Below are positions 35,911 through 44,807 of a DNA stretch of 64,000 bases, piece after piece. The translations under genes and the position numbers were made by a program. The first letter of the stretch is position 1. Every line of letters begins with the position of its first letter. The stretch lies in assembly GCA_027621365.1 (NCBI GenBank), contig JAQCBH010000002.1:86532-150531 (forward strand), in the 5' to 3' direction. The notes under the pieces are model-generated. The model was not told the origin of the DNA. It made no database searches and was given only the letters and a program-made list of their open reading frames with translations. The DNA comes from Bacteroidota bacterium (GTDB lineage: Bacteria; Bacteroidota; Bacteroidia; NS11-12g; UBA955).

Positions 35911-37456
35911 GATTGGGCATTTTTAAGGTCACAAAGTTGGACCATTCTTGGTGAATCACATCGGTCATCACCCGAGGAAATTTCGACTGGCCCCCAATTT
36001 TGCCTCGGTAGTCCATGAACTCCAAGAACAAGGATTCAGGCAAAACATGAACCTCCATCTCTGTGAGTACATGTTTGCGCTCAACCGCATAATCATCATT
36101 GACTTGACAAAGAGCAGCATCCAATTGACTTTTTAGTTCGGCGGCATCAACGCTCTCATTGCAGGCAATGTGCCACACATGGCCATATGTACCATTTCTT
36201 TGATATCCTTTTACCGTAAACTCGGGGAAATTGCAGCCCACAGAGCGAGCAACCTGAGCCAGGGCTTGGTTCATGTTGTCGACACTGAGGTGCTCCCCGC
36301 ACAGACTCAAGTAATGCTTGATGCGGCCCGTGATTTTGATTTCACAGGCATCAACGTTGGTGAATCTCACCGTATCTCCTATCATGTAGCGCCAGGCCCC
36401 TGAACAGGTCGTGATCAAAATCGCATAATCAACCCCTTCCTTAACTCCTGCCACGGTTACAGCTTTAGCCCCCGGTAGCAAATTTCCCGCAGTGTCAAAA
36501 TGTTGGTCATCAAAGGGCACAAACTCAAAAAACATTTGGTTGCGAAATGCCAGTGTCATGCCCGACGCATTTTCCTTATTCTGGTAGGCAATGAACCCCT
36601 CGCTGGCCAAATAGGTTTCAAAATACTTGATGGGCTTGCCCATGAGGGCATCAATTTCTTTCTTATAAGGTTCTAGCGCAACCGCTCCCCAGCTGTACAC
36701 GCTGAAATGAGGCCAAATGGCGTGAATGTTGTCGAGTTTGTACCGCTCTACAATTCGCTCCAACAGCATTTTCACCCAAGCGGGCCCTCCGGCAATCATG
36801 GCTACATCCCAGTTGGGAGCTTCGCGAACCATGGTTTCTATTTTCTCGTTCCAGTCTTTCTGTCGCTTGATTTCGGGAGTTGGCCGAGCCAGCCGATCAA
36901 ACCAAAAAGGTGCGTTGCGGGTGGTAATACCACTCAAATCTCCTGAATAGGCGATTCCATTGTATTCCAAATCGGTGCTGCCCCCAATGGTCAAGTAGTT
37001 TTTGGCAAAAAAGTCTTTGGGAACATCGGTCCTGGCGATTGACAGCAATTGCCTGGTACCCGCACGGTAAATGGCTTTTAACTGAGCATTGCTCACGGGG
37101 ATGTATTTGGAGCTACCCGTCGTGGTACCCGAACTCAAGGCAAAATATTGAGGGCGTCCAGGCCAAGTGATATTGGACTCTCCTTGAAATTCTCTCATCC
37201 ACCAGGGATGCATAAAGTTGTAATCCGAAATTGGGACCTGTCTCTGAAAAGCCTCGACTAAATCAGATTGAATCAGCAATCGCTCGAATTGATACTGCTT
37301 GCCAAAAGCTGTATCTCTTGATCGGAACAGCATCTTGCGCAAGGTTGAAACTTGCCATAGAGCCGCTCGTTGACGTTTGATGGTCAGAATATCGGTAACA
37401 TTCTTTGCCCTGTGCATCAAAACACCCACAGGATTGCGTCGATCAGAAAAGGGCAT
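35894..37456 (-). CDS. GH3 auxin-responsive-promoter-family acyl-adenylate enzyme
   Basis: A 520-residue member of the GH3 family, ANL-like enzymes that in plants join amino acids to hormone acids through an acyl adenylate. Landmarks: the P-loop-like ALSSGTTTGSSKYIPVS near 105, an ASEGF motif near 305, and WRYMIGDTVRF near 365. Bacterial GH3 proteins are widespread in Bacteroidota with unknown substrates. I chose ATG 37456 because a TAAATTTG box lies only 3 bases upstream; an in-frame ATG at 37480 is the alternative. It overlaps murQ, suggesting a shared transcript. Confidence 0.82.
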   Translation of the reverse strand: MPFSDRRNPVGVLMHRAKNVTDILTIKRQRAALWQVSTLRKMLFRSRDTAFGKQYQFERLLIQSDLVEAFQRQVPISDYNFMHPWWMREFQGESNITWPGRPQYFALSSGTTTGSSKYIPVSNAQLKAIYRAGTRQLLSIARTDVPKDFFAKNYLTIGGSTDLEYNGIAYSGDLSGITTRNAPFWFDRLARPTPEIKRQKDWNEKIETMVREAPNWDVAMIAGGPAWVKMLLERIVERYKLDNIHAIWPHFSVYSWGAVALEPYKKEIDALMGKPIKYFETYLASEGFIAYQNKENASGMTLAFRNQMFFEFVPFDDQHFDTAGNLLPGAKAVTVAGVKEGVDYAILITTCSGAWRYMIGDTVRFTNVDACEIKITGRIKHYLSLCGEHLSVDNMNQALAQVARSVGCNFPEFTVKGYQRNGTYGHVWHIACNESVDAAELKSQLDAALCQVNDDYAVERKHVLTEMEVHVLPESLFLEFMDYRGKIGGQSKFPRVMTDVIHQEWSNFVTLKMPNHGYAN

Positions 37457-37459
37457 AAA

Positions 37460-37467
37460 CAAATTTA
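37460..37467 (-). promoter_or_regulatory. -7 box (TAAATTTG) for the GH3-family gene
   Basis: TAAATTTG on the minus strand ends 3 bases before ATG 37456 and lies within the longer reading frame beginning at 37480, so only one of the two readings can be right. Confidence 0.5.
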
Positions 37468-37485
37468 CATAGATTGACATCAGGA

Positions 37486-37896
37486 ATGCGGAACTTTGTG
37501 ATCGTGAACGCCACCACTCCTTTTGATTCAGATGATTTCAGCACTTTGCAAGATGAAATCAAACACAAATGGTTCAAAATCATGGAATTCGTCGAAGCCC
37601 ATTTTGAACGCAGACCCGACCTCAATGCCGTACTATTTTTAGTCGGCATTCGCGAGTTGGGATTGATTCCCGAACGAAATTTCACCAAAGAGCAGAAAAC
37701 ACAGCTCATGAGCATTGCCAGCTGCAAGGTTTTGAGTTACTCCGGCTACTACGAATTGGAAGGCCAAGACCAACAAGGTTGGCCCCAATGGAAAAACACG
37801 CAAAAACTACCCAACCTGAGCGTTATTGAACAAGAGAATTTGCTGCGCCAACATTTGGTGGAGTACTTCGAACGCGAAGGAATATTGAGTTATTGA
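37486..37896 (+). CDS. Conserved hypothetical protein
   Basis: A 136-residue soluble protein without signal peptide. It has a helical N-terminal half (DEIKHKWFKIMEFVEAHFERRPDLNAVLFLVGIRELG) whose pattern I recognise as a Bacteroidota conserved hypothetical, but no function is known to me. ATG 37486 is chosen; a TTG at 37474 in the same frame is less likely. It ends one base before the cyclophilin gene start. Confidence 0.65.
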   Translation: MRNFVIVNATTPFDSDDFSTLQDEIKHKWFKIMEFVEAHFERRPDLNAVLFLVGIRELGLIPERNFTKEQKTQLMSIASCKVLSYSGYYELEGQDQQGWPQWKNTQKLPNLSVIEQENLLRQHLVEYFEREGILSY

Positions 37897-37897
37897 C

Positions 37898-38773
37898 ATG
37901 AGAACCATTCTTCTATTCACCGCGCTAATCAGCCTAATAGCCTGCCAAGAGCCCAAGAGCCGTGACCTCGTGGCCGAGGCCCAATTGAACGACTCTTCGG
38001 TGGAGGTGGCTTCGCCCTGGCCGAGCCCGCAAGCCTCATGGCCCAAGGTGGAAATACGCACCGAAAAAGGGTCTTTGTTTGTCGCCTTGAATCCCGCCAT
38101 CACGGAGCATACATCCAATTTCTTGAAGCTCGCAGCTTCGGGGTACTACAATGGCCAGTTGTTTCACCGCATCATCAAAGACTTCATGGTTCAAGCTGGC
38201 GACCCCAAATCAAAAGGAGCATCGGTTGATCAAACCTTAGGCGATGGAGATCCCGGATACACCCTCGCTGCCGAGTTTGTCGACACCCTGTATCACTGGA
38301 GGGGGGCTTTGGCTATGGCTCGACAGCCCGATGCCGTCAATCCTGAAAAAAGAAGTTCGGGAAGCCAGTTTTACATCGTTACAGGCCAAGCCTATGCCGA
38401 TGAACAGATGCGTTTGATGCATCAACAACGCTATTACAACACCTTTTTCCGCGATCCACTCAACGCCGATTATTACAAACGTTGGCAAATGGCGCTCAAC
38501 ACCGGTGACCAAAAAGGGTTAAATGCCTTGTTTGAGGAAATCAATGCCGTGTCTGGACCTGAGATCGACGCTTTACACAACCGCACTCCCGCCTCGGCCC
38601 GTGAGATTTACAGCACTTGGGGAGGGGCTCCTTCTCTAGATGGAGAGTATACTGTCTTTGGTTACCTCTACGACGGATACGAAACACTCAACACCCTGAA
38701 CAAAGCCCCAACAGGCAACGCCGATCGTCCCACTGAGGACCTGCACATACTGGAAATAAAAATCATCGATTGA
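37898..38773 (+). CDS. Cyclophilin-type peptidyl-prolyl isomerase lipoprotein
   Basis: A 291-residue envelope protein: lipoprotein signal (LISLIAC, Cys about 16), linker, and a cyclophilin domain with FHRIIKDFMVQAGDP near 85, ALAMARQP and SQFYIVTG. Between the two halves of the barrel it has an insertion of about 70 residues (AYADEQMRLM to REIYSTWGG, roughly 165-235) before the final DGEYTVFGYLYDG strand. The insertion is usual in Bacteroidota lipoprotein cyclophilins. It probably helps fold envelope proteins. Confidence 0.88.
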   Translation: MRTILLFTALISLIACQEPKSRDLVAEAQLNDSSVEVASPWPSPQASWPKVEIRTEKGSLFVALNPAITEHTSNFLKLAASGYYNGQLFHRIIKDFMVQAGDPKSKGASVDQTLGDGDPGYTLAAEFVDTLYHWRGALAMARQPDAVNPEKRSSGSQFYIVTGQAYADEQMRLMHQQRYYNTFFRDPLNADYYKRWQMALNTGDQKGLNALFEEINAVSGPEIDALHNRTPASAREIYSTWGGAPSLDGEYTVFGYLYDGYETLNTLNKAPTGNADRPTEDLHILEIKIID

Positions 38774-38810
38774 GCTTCCATACCCAAACATTGCCTTTGA
38801 GAGCCTAGAC

Positions 38811-38841
38811 TTGGTCAGCGAGCTACTTTGTTGTATCTTTG
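38811..38841 (+). promoter_or_regulatory. Promoter of the rimP-nusA operon
   Basis: TTGG at 38811-38814, 19 bases, then TATCTTTG at 38834-38841. Spacing and sequence fit the Bacteroidota consensus. The expected start is about 38846-38848. Confidence 0.75.
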
Positions 38842-38863
38842 CGCTACCATTCTGAAAAATTAG

Positions 38864-38893
38864 AAAGGGGCCCGCGAAAGCAGCCCCTTTTTT
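38864..38893 (+). terminator. Terminator-like hairpin in the rimP-nusA leader
   Basis: AAAGGGGC (38864-38871) pairs with GCCCCTTT (38883-38890) across an 11-base loop, followed by T to 38893. It lies between the promoter and the rimP ATG (38917), so it is placed as an attenuator; it may also end transcripts from the upstream cyclophilin gene. Confidence 0.7.
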
Positions 38894-38916
38894 ATTGACA
38901 GAAAAAAAACAAAGGC

Positions 38917-39378
38917 ATGGACGCACTTATCCCAAAATTAGAAATGTTGGTGGAACAGGAAGCTGTTCCTTTCGGCCTGTTCTATGTGGGCCATGAAATG
39001 ACCGAAGAAGGAGCCATCTGTTTGATGGTTGACAGTCAAGAGCCCCTCAATATGAAAGTGCTCACGGATTTCACCCGGCATGTCTCCACCCTTATTGACG
39101 AAGGCAACTTTGGAGAAGAGGCCTTCACCATTGAAATTTCTTCGCCGGGTGCAGATCGGCCTTTGGTTGACCTGCGCCAGTTCCACAAACACGTGGGCCG
39201 AAATTTTCAAATCCAAACCCAAGAAGAAACCTTCAGCGGCGAATTGCTTCGCATCGAAGAGGACAACCTGCATTTTCTGGCCGAGTTCCCGGACAAAGGC
39301 CGAAAAGTAAGAACCGAACCCCGTTTGGTTCCCTACTCCCATATTAATCAAGCCACTATCGCACTTAAATTCAAATAA
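38917..39378 (+). CDS. rimP: Ribosome maturation factor RimP
   Basis: Assists 30S assembly. The 153-residue protein has the family pattern TIEISSPGADRPLVDLRQF near 68-86 (usual EVSSPGLDRPL) followed by a small SH3-like domain. It is the first gene of the rimP-nusA-infB cluster, in the order conserved across bacteria, with one base before nusA. Confidence 0.93.
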   Translation: MDALIPKLEMLVEQEAVPFGLFYVGHEMTEEGAICLMVDSQEPLNMKVLTDFTRHVSTLIDEGNFGEEAFTIEISSPGADRPLVDLRQFHKHVGRNFQIQTQEETFSGELLRIEEDNLHFLAEFPDKGRKVRTEPRLVPYSHINQATIALKFK

Positions 39379-39379
39379 C

Positions 39380-40639
39380 ATGAAAGCCAAAGCCCAAGAT
39401 TTAGGCATGAACCTGGTTGATAGTTTCACCGAGTTCAAGGAGTTCAAGAACATTGATCGCGCCACCATGATGCGCGTATTGGAAGATGTATTCCGCAACA
39501 TTTTGCGGAAAAAATTTGGCAACGACGCCAACTTTGACATCATCATCAACACCGAAACCGGTGACATCGAGATGTACCATCTCCGTCTCATCGTTGAAGA
39601 AGGTGAAGTTGAAGATTTCAACTTGCAAATCACCTTGGCCGATGCCCAGAAATTCGAACCTGACTACGCCGTTGGGGAAGATTGTATTCAGCAGGTCTTC
39701 TTGGAAGACTTCGGTCGCCGCGCGGTCTTGAATGCCCGCCAAGCGCTCATGAGTCGCATCATTGAATTGGAAAAAGACGAGTTGGTCAAGAAATACAAAG
39801 ACCGCAGAGGTGAAATCATCACCGGTGAGGTCTACAACGTATGGAAACGCGAAATCATGGTATTGGACGACGAGGGCAATGAGTTGACCTTGCCCAAAGA
39901 GCACATGATTCCTCGCGACATCTACAAAAAAGGCGACAGTATTCGCGCCATTGTACATGATGTTGATATCGAAAAAGCCACTCCGAGAATCATTTTGTCA
40001 CGCACAAGCCCCGAGTTCTTGGAACGCTTATTCGAATTGGAAGTACCCGAGATTTTGGACGGCTTGATCACCATCAAAAAGGTCGTTCGCGAGCCCGGTG
40101 AGCGTGCCAAAGTAGCAGTAGAAAGCTACGACGATCGCATTGATCCCGTAGGAGCCTGTGTAGGTGTAAAAGGTGCTCGTATTCACGGTATTGTACGTGA
40201 ATTGCGCAACGAAAACATCGACGTTATCAGCTACACTTCCAATAATGCTCTATTCATTCAACGCGCTTTGCAACCAGCCGCCATCAGCCGCATGGAAATC
40301 AAAGACGAAGAAGGAGTAGTGAATGTATTCTTGGAGACTGACCAGGTTTCATTGGCCATTGGTCGAGGCGGTCACAACATCAAACTGGCTGGAAAGCTCT
40401 GCGGATACCAAATTGAAGTTTACCGCGTCAATGCCGAAATCCAAGAGGAGGACGACGTTGATCTGGATGAATTCACTGATGAAATCGAAAGCTGGATCAT
40501 CGAAGAATTGAAGAAAATCGGCTTGGATACAGCCAAAGACGTTTTGCGCCACAGCGTAGAAGATTTGGCTCGCCGAACCGAACTTGAGGTGGAGACCATC
40601 GAAGAAGTTCAAAAGATTCTAAAGACAGAATTCGAGTAA
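39380..40639 (+). CDS. nusA: Transcription termination/antitermination factor NusA
   Basis: Binds RNA polymerase and nascent RNA to modulate pausing, termination and antitermination. The 419-residue protein has the N-terminal polymerase-binding domain (FTEFKEFKNIDRATMMRVLED), an S1 domain (GEIITGEVYNVWKREIMVL, about 135), tandem KH domains (VGACVGVKGARIHGIVREL near 255; SLAIGRGGHNIKLAGKL near 325) and a short C-terminal helix-hairpin-helix region. Start ATG 39380 follows rimP directly. Confidence 0.96.
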   Translation: MKAKAQDLGMNLVDSFTEFKEFKNIDRATMMRVLEDVFRNILRKKFGNDANFDIIINTETGDIEMYHLRLIVEEGEVEDFNLQITLADAQKFEPDYAVGEDCIQQVFLEDFGRRAVLNARQALMSRIIELEKDELVKKYKDRRGEIITGEVYNVWKREIMVLDDEGNELTLPKEHMIPRDIYKKGDSIRAIVHDVDIEKATPRIILSRTSPEFLERLFELEVPEILDGLITIKKVVREPGERAKVAVESYDDRIDPVGACVGVKGARIHGIVRELRNENIDVISYTSNNALFIQRALQPAAISRMEIKDEEGVVNVFLETDQVSLAIGRGGHNIKLAGKLCGYQIEVYRVNAEIQEEDDVDLDEFTDEIESWIIEELKKIGLDTAKDVLRHSVEDLARRTELEVETIEEVQKILKTEFE

Positions 40640-40654
40640 TTCTGTTTTCAAAAT

Positions 40655-40692
40655 GCACGGAGTTGGCTCCAAATCCCGAGCCAACTCTGTGT
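40655..40692 (+). other. Stem-loop between nusA and infB
   Basis: A 15-bp stem with a G-T wobble (40655-40669 with 40678-40692) and 8-base loop. No T-run follows, so it is not a typical intrinsic terminator; RNase processing or a partial roadblock are possible. Confidence 0.6.
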
Positions 40693-40720
40693 TCATAAAG
40701 TGGGGGAAGCCCCGCAAAAC

Positions 40721-40752
40721 TTGGGATTTGTCGCAACATAAAGTTATTTTTG
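40721..40752 (+). promoter_or_regulatory. Promoter for infB
   Basis: TTGG at 40721-40724, 20 bases, then TATTTTTG at 40745-40752, ending 8 bases before the infB ATG. It suggests that infB can be transcribed apart from rimP-nusA, with almost no leader. Confidence 0.7.
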
Positions 40753-40760
40753 AATAGAAT

Positions 40761-43430
40761 ATGGCGGAATACCGTTTAGCTAAAGTAGCCAGCGAACTCA
40801 ATCGCAGCGCACAGGTCTTGGCCGAATTCTTGAACAACTCCGGTTTTCAAGTTGAGCCTCGTCCTACTACCAAAATCTCAAATGAGATGTACCGGGCGCT
40901 TGTGGAAGAGTTCTCAGCTGATAAAGCAGCCCGCGAAGAGGCCAACCAACTGAAGAGTGTAATATCTCCTCGTCCGGTTAGTCCTGAACCTGTTGCACCC
41001 GTTACTCCTGCTGTCGAAGCAGAGAAGCCCAAAGAAGAGCCCGCCCCCGAACCCAAAGTGGCCACTGAGCCCGCTGTGGTATCAGGTCATAAAGTGTTGG
41101 GCAAAATCGAAATCCCTAGCAAGGGAGGAAAGAAAAAGGCAGCTGAACCGGTTGTTGAAGCCAAACCTGAACCCAGTCCTGCTCCAGAACCCGCAACTGT
41201 TGTTGAGGCAGAAAAACCTGCTCCCGTGGCACCTGAACCTACTGCAGCTAACCAGCTAGAAGAAGAAGCTGACGAAAAGGTTGAAACCAAATTCGAAAAG
41301 CTCAGCGGTCCCAAAGTTTTAGGTAAAATTGCTCTTCCAACGTCGGAACGTTCAGGAGTAAAAACCTTAGCCGACGAAGCCCGCGACGAATTGCGCGAGA
41401 AGCGCAAACGCAAGCGCAAAACAGTTGAAGGCGAAAAAGTGGCCGTTCAAGATCGAATACGCGAACAGCGACAACAAGAGGCACCTAAGCCCGGTCAAGC
41501 TGGACCTGCCAAAACTGAGGTCACCCAGAAATCGGTCAACCGAAACGTGCAAAACACCATGGGCCGTATGGGCTCAGCGGGAAAAACACGCGGTCAAAAA
41601 CATAAAATCAAACAGCGCAACAAGGAAGATCGCAACCAACAGCGCCGTGAACGTCAAGAGCGCCAAGAAGCCGAAAGCAAGATCTTGAAGGTCACCGAGT
41701 TTGTGACAGCCAATGACTTGGCTCAGTTGATGAACCAGCCGGTAACGGCGATTATATCTGCGTGTTTCACCTTGGGTTTGATGGTATCCATTAACCAGCG
41801 TTTGGATGCTGAAACCATTCAAATTGTGGCTGACGAGTACGGCTATGAAATTGAATTCATCGATGCCGAAACTCAGATCATTGCCATTGAAGAAGAGGAA
41901 GATGATCCGAAAGATCTCAAGCCTCGTGCTCCCATAGTAACCGTTATGGGTCACGTTGACCACGGTAAGACCTCACTGTTGGACTATGTACGAAAAGAGA
42001 ACGTCATTGCCGGTGAAGCAGGAGGAATCACCCAGCACATTGGAGCCTATGAGGTCACCTTACAGGACAAACGCAAAATCACCTTCTTGGACACCCCTGG
42101 TCACGAAGCCTTTACGGCCATGCGTGCTCGCGGTGCCAAGGTTACTGACCTTGCCATCATTGTCATTGCTGCTGACGACTCCGTAATGCCCCAAACGCGC
42201 GAAGCCATCGCACATGCTCAAGCAGCAGGTGTTCCCATGGTATTCGCCATCAATAAAATAGACAAAGACGGCGCTAACCCCGATCGCATTCGCGAGCAGT
42301 TGGCGAGCATGAATATTCTGGTCGAAGACTGGGGCGGCAAGTTCCAGTGCCAAGAGATTTCAGCCAAGAAAGGATTGGACATCGACAAGCTTTTAGAAAA
42401 AGTTCTTCTTGAGTCTGAAATGATGGAATTGACAGCCAATCCCGATCGCAATGCCAAGGGTACCGTTATCGAAGCGACCCAAGAACGCGGACGCGGTATT
42501 GTTTGTACCATGTTGGTTCAAACTGGAACACTGAGAGTCGGCGACCACATGGTGGCAGGACCTTATTATGCCAAAGTTCGCGCCCTGTTCAACGAGCGCG
42601 GAACCAATATCAAAGAAGCTCCCCCGAGCACACCCGTTAAAATGTTGGGATTCTCTGAAACCCCAACGGCTGGCGATATTTGGGTAGAATTCAGCGAAGA
42701 AAGCGCAGCCAAAGAAGTCGCCAACAAGCGACAGCAATTGGTTCGCGAACAAGGAATTCGCACCCAGCGCCACATCACTTTGGATGAAATTGGCCGTCGC
42801 TTGAGCGTAGGTAACTTCAAAGAATTGAAGTTGATCGTCAAAGGTGACGTAGACGGTTCGGTTGAAGCCTTGAGCGATTCTCTGCTCAAACTCAGCACTG
42901 AAGAAATCGCTGTCAATGTCATTCACCGCGGCGTGGGTCAAATTACGGAGAGCGATGTGCTGTTGGCTTCAGCCTCTGATGCCATCATCGTCGGCTTTAA
43001 CGTTCGCCCCTCGGCCAAAGCCAAACAGCTGGCCGAAAACGAAGAAATCGACATTCGCGCCTATTCGATCATCTACAAAGCCATTGAAGAAATCAAGGCC
43101 GCCATGGAAGGTCTCTTGAGTCCTGAAGTGGTCGAGAAGGTCATTGGTAACGTGGAAATTCGCGAAGTATTCAAAATCTCCAAAGTTGGAAGTGTTGCAG
43201 GTTGTATGGTTACCGATGGCCATGTGGAACGCGGCTCTATGATTCGAGTCATTCGCGACGGTGTGGTCATTCATACCGGAAGTCTAGCTTCACTTAAGCG
43301 CTACAAAGACGACGTCAAAGAGGTCAAGAAGGGCTACGAATGCGGTCTGCAGATCGAGCGCTTCAACGACATTGAAGTTGGCGACTACTTGGAGGTTTAC
43401 AAAGAGGAAGAAGTAAAACGCAAGTTGTAA
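40761..43430 (+). CDS. infB: Translation initiation factor IF-2
   Basis: GTPase that places initiator tRNA on the 30S subunit. The 889-residue protein has an IF2-N-like start ([21 protein letters not shown]), a long Pro/Ala/Glu and then Lys/Arg-rich linker (about 70-300) containing two copies of KVLGKI-x-hydrophobic-P (111 and 185), a second N-terminal subdomain near 315-365, and the G domain with P-loop GHVDHGKT at 397-404, DTPGHE and NKID. Domains III and IV follow to EEVKRKL. Two domains IF2-N/linker length fit Bacteroidota IF-2. Confidence 0.97.
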   Translation: MAEYRLAKVASELNRSAQVLAEFLNNSGFQVEPRPTTKISNEMYRALVEEFSADKAAREEANQLKSVISPRPVSPEPVAPVTPAVEAEKPKEEPAPEPKVATEPAVVSGHKVLGKIEIPSKGGKKKAAEPVVEAKPEPSPAPEPATVVEAEKPAPVAPEPTAANQLEEEADEKVETKFEKLSGPKVLGKIALPTSERSGVKTLADEARDELREKRKRKRKTVEGEKVAVQDRIREQRQQEAPKPGQAGPAKTEVTQKSVNRNVQNTMGRMGSAGKTRGQKHKIKQRNKEDRNQQRRERQERQEAESKILKVTEFVTANDLAQLMNQPVTAIISACFTLGLMVSINQRLDAETIQIVADEYGYEIEFIDAETQIIAIEEEEDDPKDLKPRAPIVTVMGHVDHGKTSLLDYVRKENVIAGEAGGITQHIGAYEVTLQDKRKITFLDTPGHEAFTAMRARGAKVTDLAIIVIAADDSVMPQTREAIAHAQAAGVPMVFAINKIDKDGANPDRIREQLASMNILVEDWGGKFQCQEISAKKGLDIDKLLEKVLLESEMMELTANPDRNAKGTVIEATQERGRGIVCTMLVQTGTLRVGDHMVAGPYYAKVRALFNERGTNIKEAPPSTPVKMLGFSETPTAGDIWVEFSEESAAKEVANKRQQLVREQGIRTQRHITLDEIGRRLSVGNFKELKLIVKGDVDGSVEALSDSLLKLSTEEIAVNVIHRGVGQITESDVLLASASDAIIVGFNVRPSAKAKQLAENEEIDIRAYSIIYKAIEEIKAAMEGLLSPEVVEKVIGNVEIREVFKISKVGSVAGCMVTDGHVERGSMIRVIRDGVVIHTGSLASLKRYKDDVKEVKKGYECGLQIERFNDIEVGDYLEVYKEEEVKRKL

Positions 43431-43506
43431 GGCACTCGATTGTAAAAATTACAGGCCTTTGGCACAGAAATTGCCAATCGCTGCGTAACATTGAAAGAAT
43501 AAGACT

Positions 43507-43917
43507 ATGAAAAAACTGTTGACTTTTGCAATTGCCACAGTGGCCTTCTTTGCTACTGCTATGGCTCAACAAGCTACTGAACCCATCAAGTGGACAACCA
43601 AGTCTCACGACTTTGGCACCATCAAAATGGGTCCTAAAGCCGAAACAACATTTGCTTTCACCAATACTTCAACCGTTCCGGTTGTCATTACCCAAGCCAA
43701 ACCTTCTTGCGGTTGCACCACTCCTAGCTACACCAGCACTCCCATTATGCCTGGCGAAACTGGAGAGATCAAGGCCAGTTATGGCACAGAAGGCCGCCCC
43801 GGTCAATTTGACAAAACCATCACAGTTACCTTCGACGCATTCCCCGACAAACCTGTAGTGTTGTCTATTCACGGAAACGTCACCACTGAAGGAAACTCAG
43901 CCGGTAGCGACTTGTAA
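43507..43917 (+). CDS. DUF1573 secreted protein (copy 1)
   Basis: A 136-residue protein with signal peptide (FATAMAQ) and one Hydin/DUF1573 Ig-like domain: HDFGTIKMGPKAETTFAFTN then SCGCTTPSYTSTPIMPGETG and a final beta strand region. The Cys pair in SCGCT is the hallmark of the family. It is likely periplasmic or surface-located; function is unknown. First of four paralogues in tandem after infB. Confidence 0.88.
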   Translation: MKKLLTFAIATVAFFATAMAQQATEPIKWTTKSHDFGTIKMGPKAETTFAFTNTSTVPVVITQAKPSCGCTTPSYTSTPIMPGETGEIKASYGTEGRPGQFDKTITVTFDAFPDKPVVLSIHGNVTTEGNSAGSDL

Positions 43918-43928
43918 CAATGCCCACC

Positions 43929-44345
43929 ATGAAGAAGTTTTTGTTTCTGATTACTGCCCTGTCCCTTTTCGGGGTATCCCAGGCACAAGAGGCTGCTAGC
44001 AGCAATGCAGTCATCAAGTTCGAGAACACCACTCATGCATTTGGCACCGTCATCGAAGGTCAAATTGCTACGCACGAATTCACGTTTCAGAACACAGGCA
44101 CCGAGCCCTTGGTTTTGAAGAACGTTCAAGCCTCCTGCGGATGCACAACTCCCTCATGGCCACGCGAACCCATCGCACCCGGCGCTAGTTCGAAAATTGT
44201 CGTCAAGTACGATTCAAATGGACGTCCTGGCTCCTTCAATAAGAGTGTTTTCATCTTCTCCAATGGGGGTGACGTAACCCTGAACATTTCAGGAAATGTC
44301 ATCCGGGAACCTGAAAAGCCCAAATCTCTGATCATCAATAACTAA
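43929..44345 (+). CDS. DUF1573 secreted protein (copy 2)
   Basis: A 138-residue protein: signal peptide ending VSQAQ, then the DUF1573 domain (HAFGTVIEGQIATHEFTFQNTG, SCGCTTPSWPREPIAPG, SFNKSVFIFSNGG). It is the closest relative of copy 1, with 11 bases between the copies. ATG 43929 starts a clean signal peptide; an upstream ATG at 43920 would add three residues. A strong terminator follows. Confidence 0.88.
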   Translation: MKKFLFLITALSLFGVSQAQEAASSNAVIKFENTTHAFGTVIEGQIATHEFTFQNTGTEPLVLKNVQASCGCTTPSWPREPIAPGASSKIVVKYDSNGRPGSFNKSVFIFSNGGDVTLNISGNVIREPEKPKSLIINN

Positions 44346-44350
44346 ATCAA

Positions 44351-44374
44351 AAGGCCCGGCGACGGGCCTTTTTT
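44351..44374 (+). terminator. Intrinsic terminator after DUF1573 copy 2
   Basis: AAGGCCCG (44351-44358) with CGGGCCTT (44363-44370), 4-base loop GCGA, then TTTT to 44374. The next ATG is three bases later, at 44378. Confidence 0.85.
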
Positions 44375-44377
44375 CGC

Positions 44378-44806
44378 ATGCAACGAATCATATTCCTGTT
44401 ACTGTTGGGATTCAGCTCAAATTTGTGGTCGCAAAGTCGCCCCTTGAGCCATCAGAGTTTGCATATTGATGTCAACCAAGGTGACACCGTAGAAGCCACC
44501 TTTTACTTCAAAAACACCAGCATGGAAATGCTGTACATTGCTCAGGTGGCCCCCGATTGCCAATGCACGGCAGCTCAGTACCCAGAAGACGGCGTAGCCC
44601 CGGGTCAAAACGACTCCATCACCCTGTACTATTTTTCAAAAAACACCCCACCAGGCCCTTTTACAAAGACAGCCATGGTTGATTTGGCCACCGGCTCCTA
44701 CCAACTGATCATAGAAGGGCACTGCAGCATCATTCGCCCCATCATTAAACAAGGTCAGCGAACCCAATTGTACCAAGCCCGATACCTCCGAATTAACAAC
44801 CAATAA
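44378..44806 (+). CDS. DUF1573 secreted protein (copy 3, divergent)
   Basis: A 142-residue protein with signal peptide ending NLWSQ and a divergent DUF1573 domain; the Cys motif reads DCQCTAAQYPEDGVAPG. The usual HDFGxI strand is replaced by LHIDVNQGDTVEATFYFKNTS. It starts just beyond a terminator and ends one base before copy 4, so the last two copies probably form their own unit or depend on readthrough. Confidence 0.8.
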   Translation: MQRIIFLLLLGFSSNLWSQSRPLSHQSLHIDVNQGDTVEATFYFKNTSMEMLYIAQVAPDCQCTAAQYPEDGVAPGQNDSITLYYFSKNTPPGPFTKTAMVDLATGSYQLIIEGHCSIIRPIIKQGQRTQLYQARYLRINNQ

Positions 44807-44807
44807 C

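Noticed and set aside
40655..40692. Hairpin after nusA as an intrinsic terminator
   Set aside because: No T-run after the stem, so kept only as a stem-loop of unknown role.
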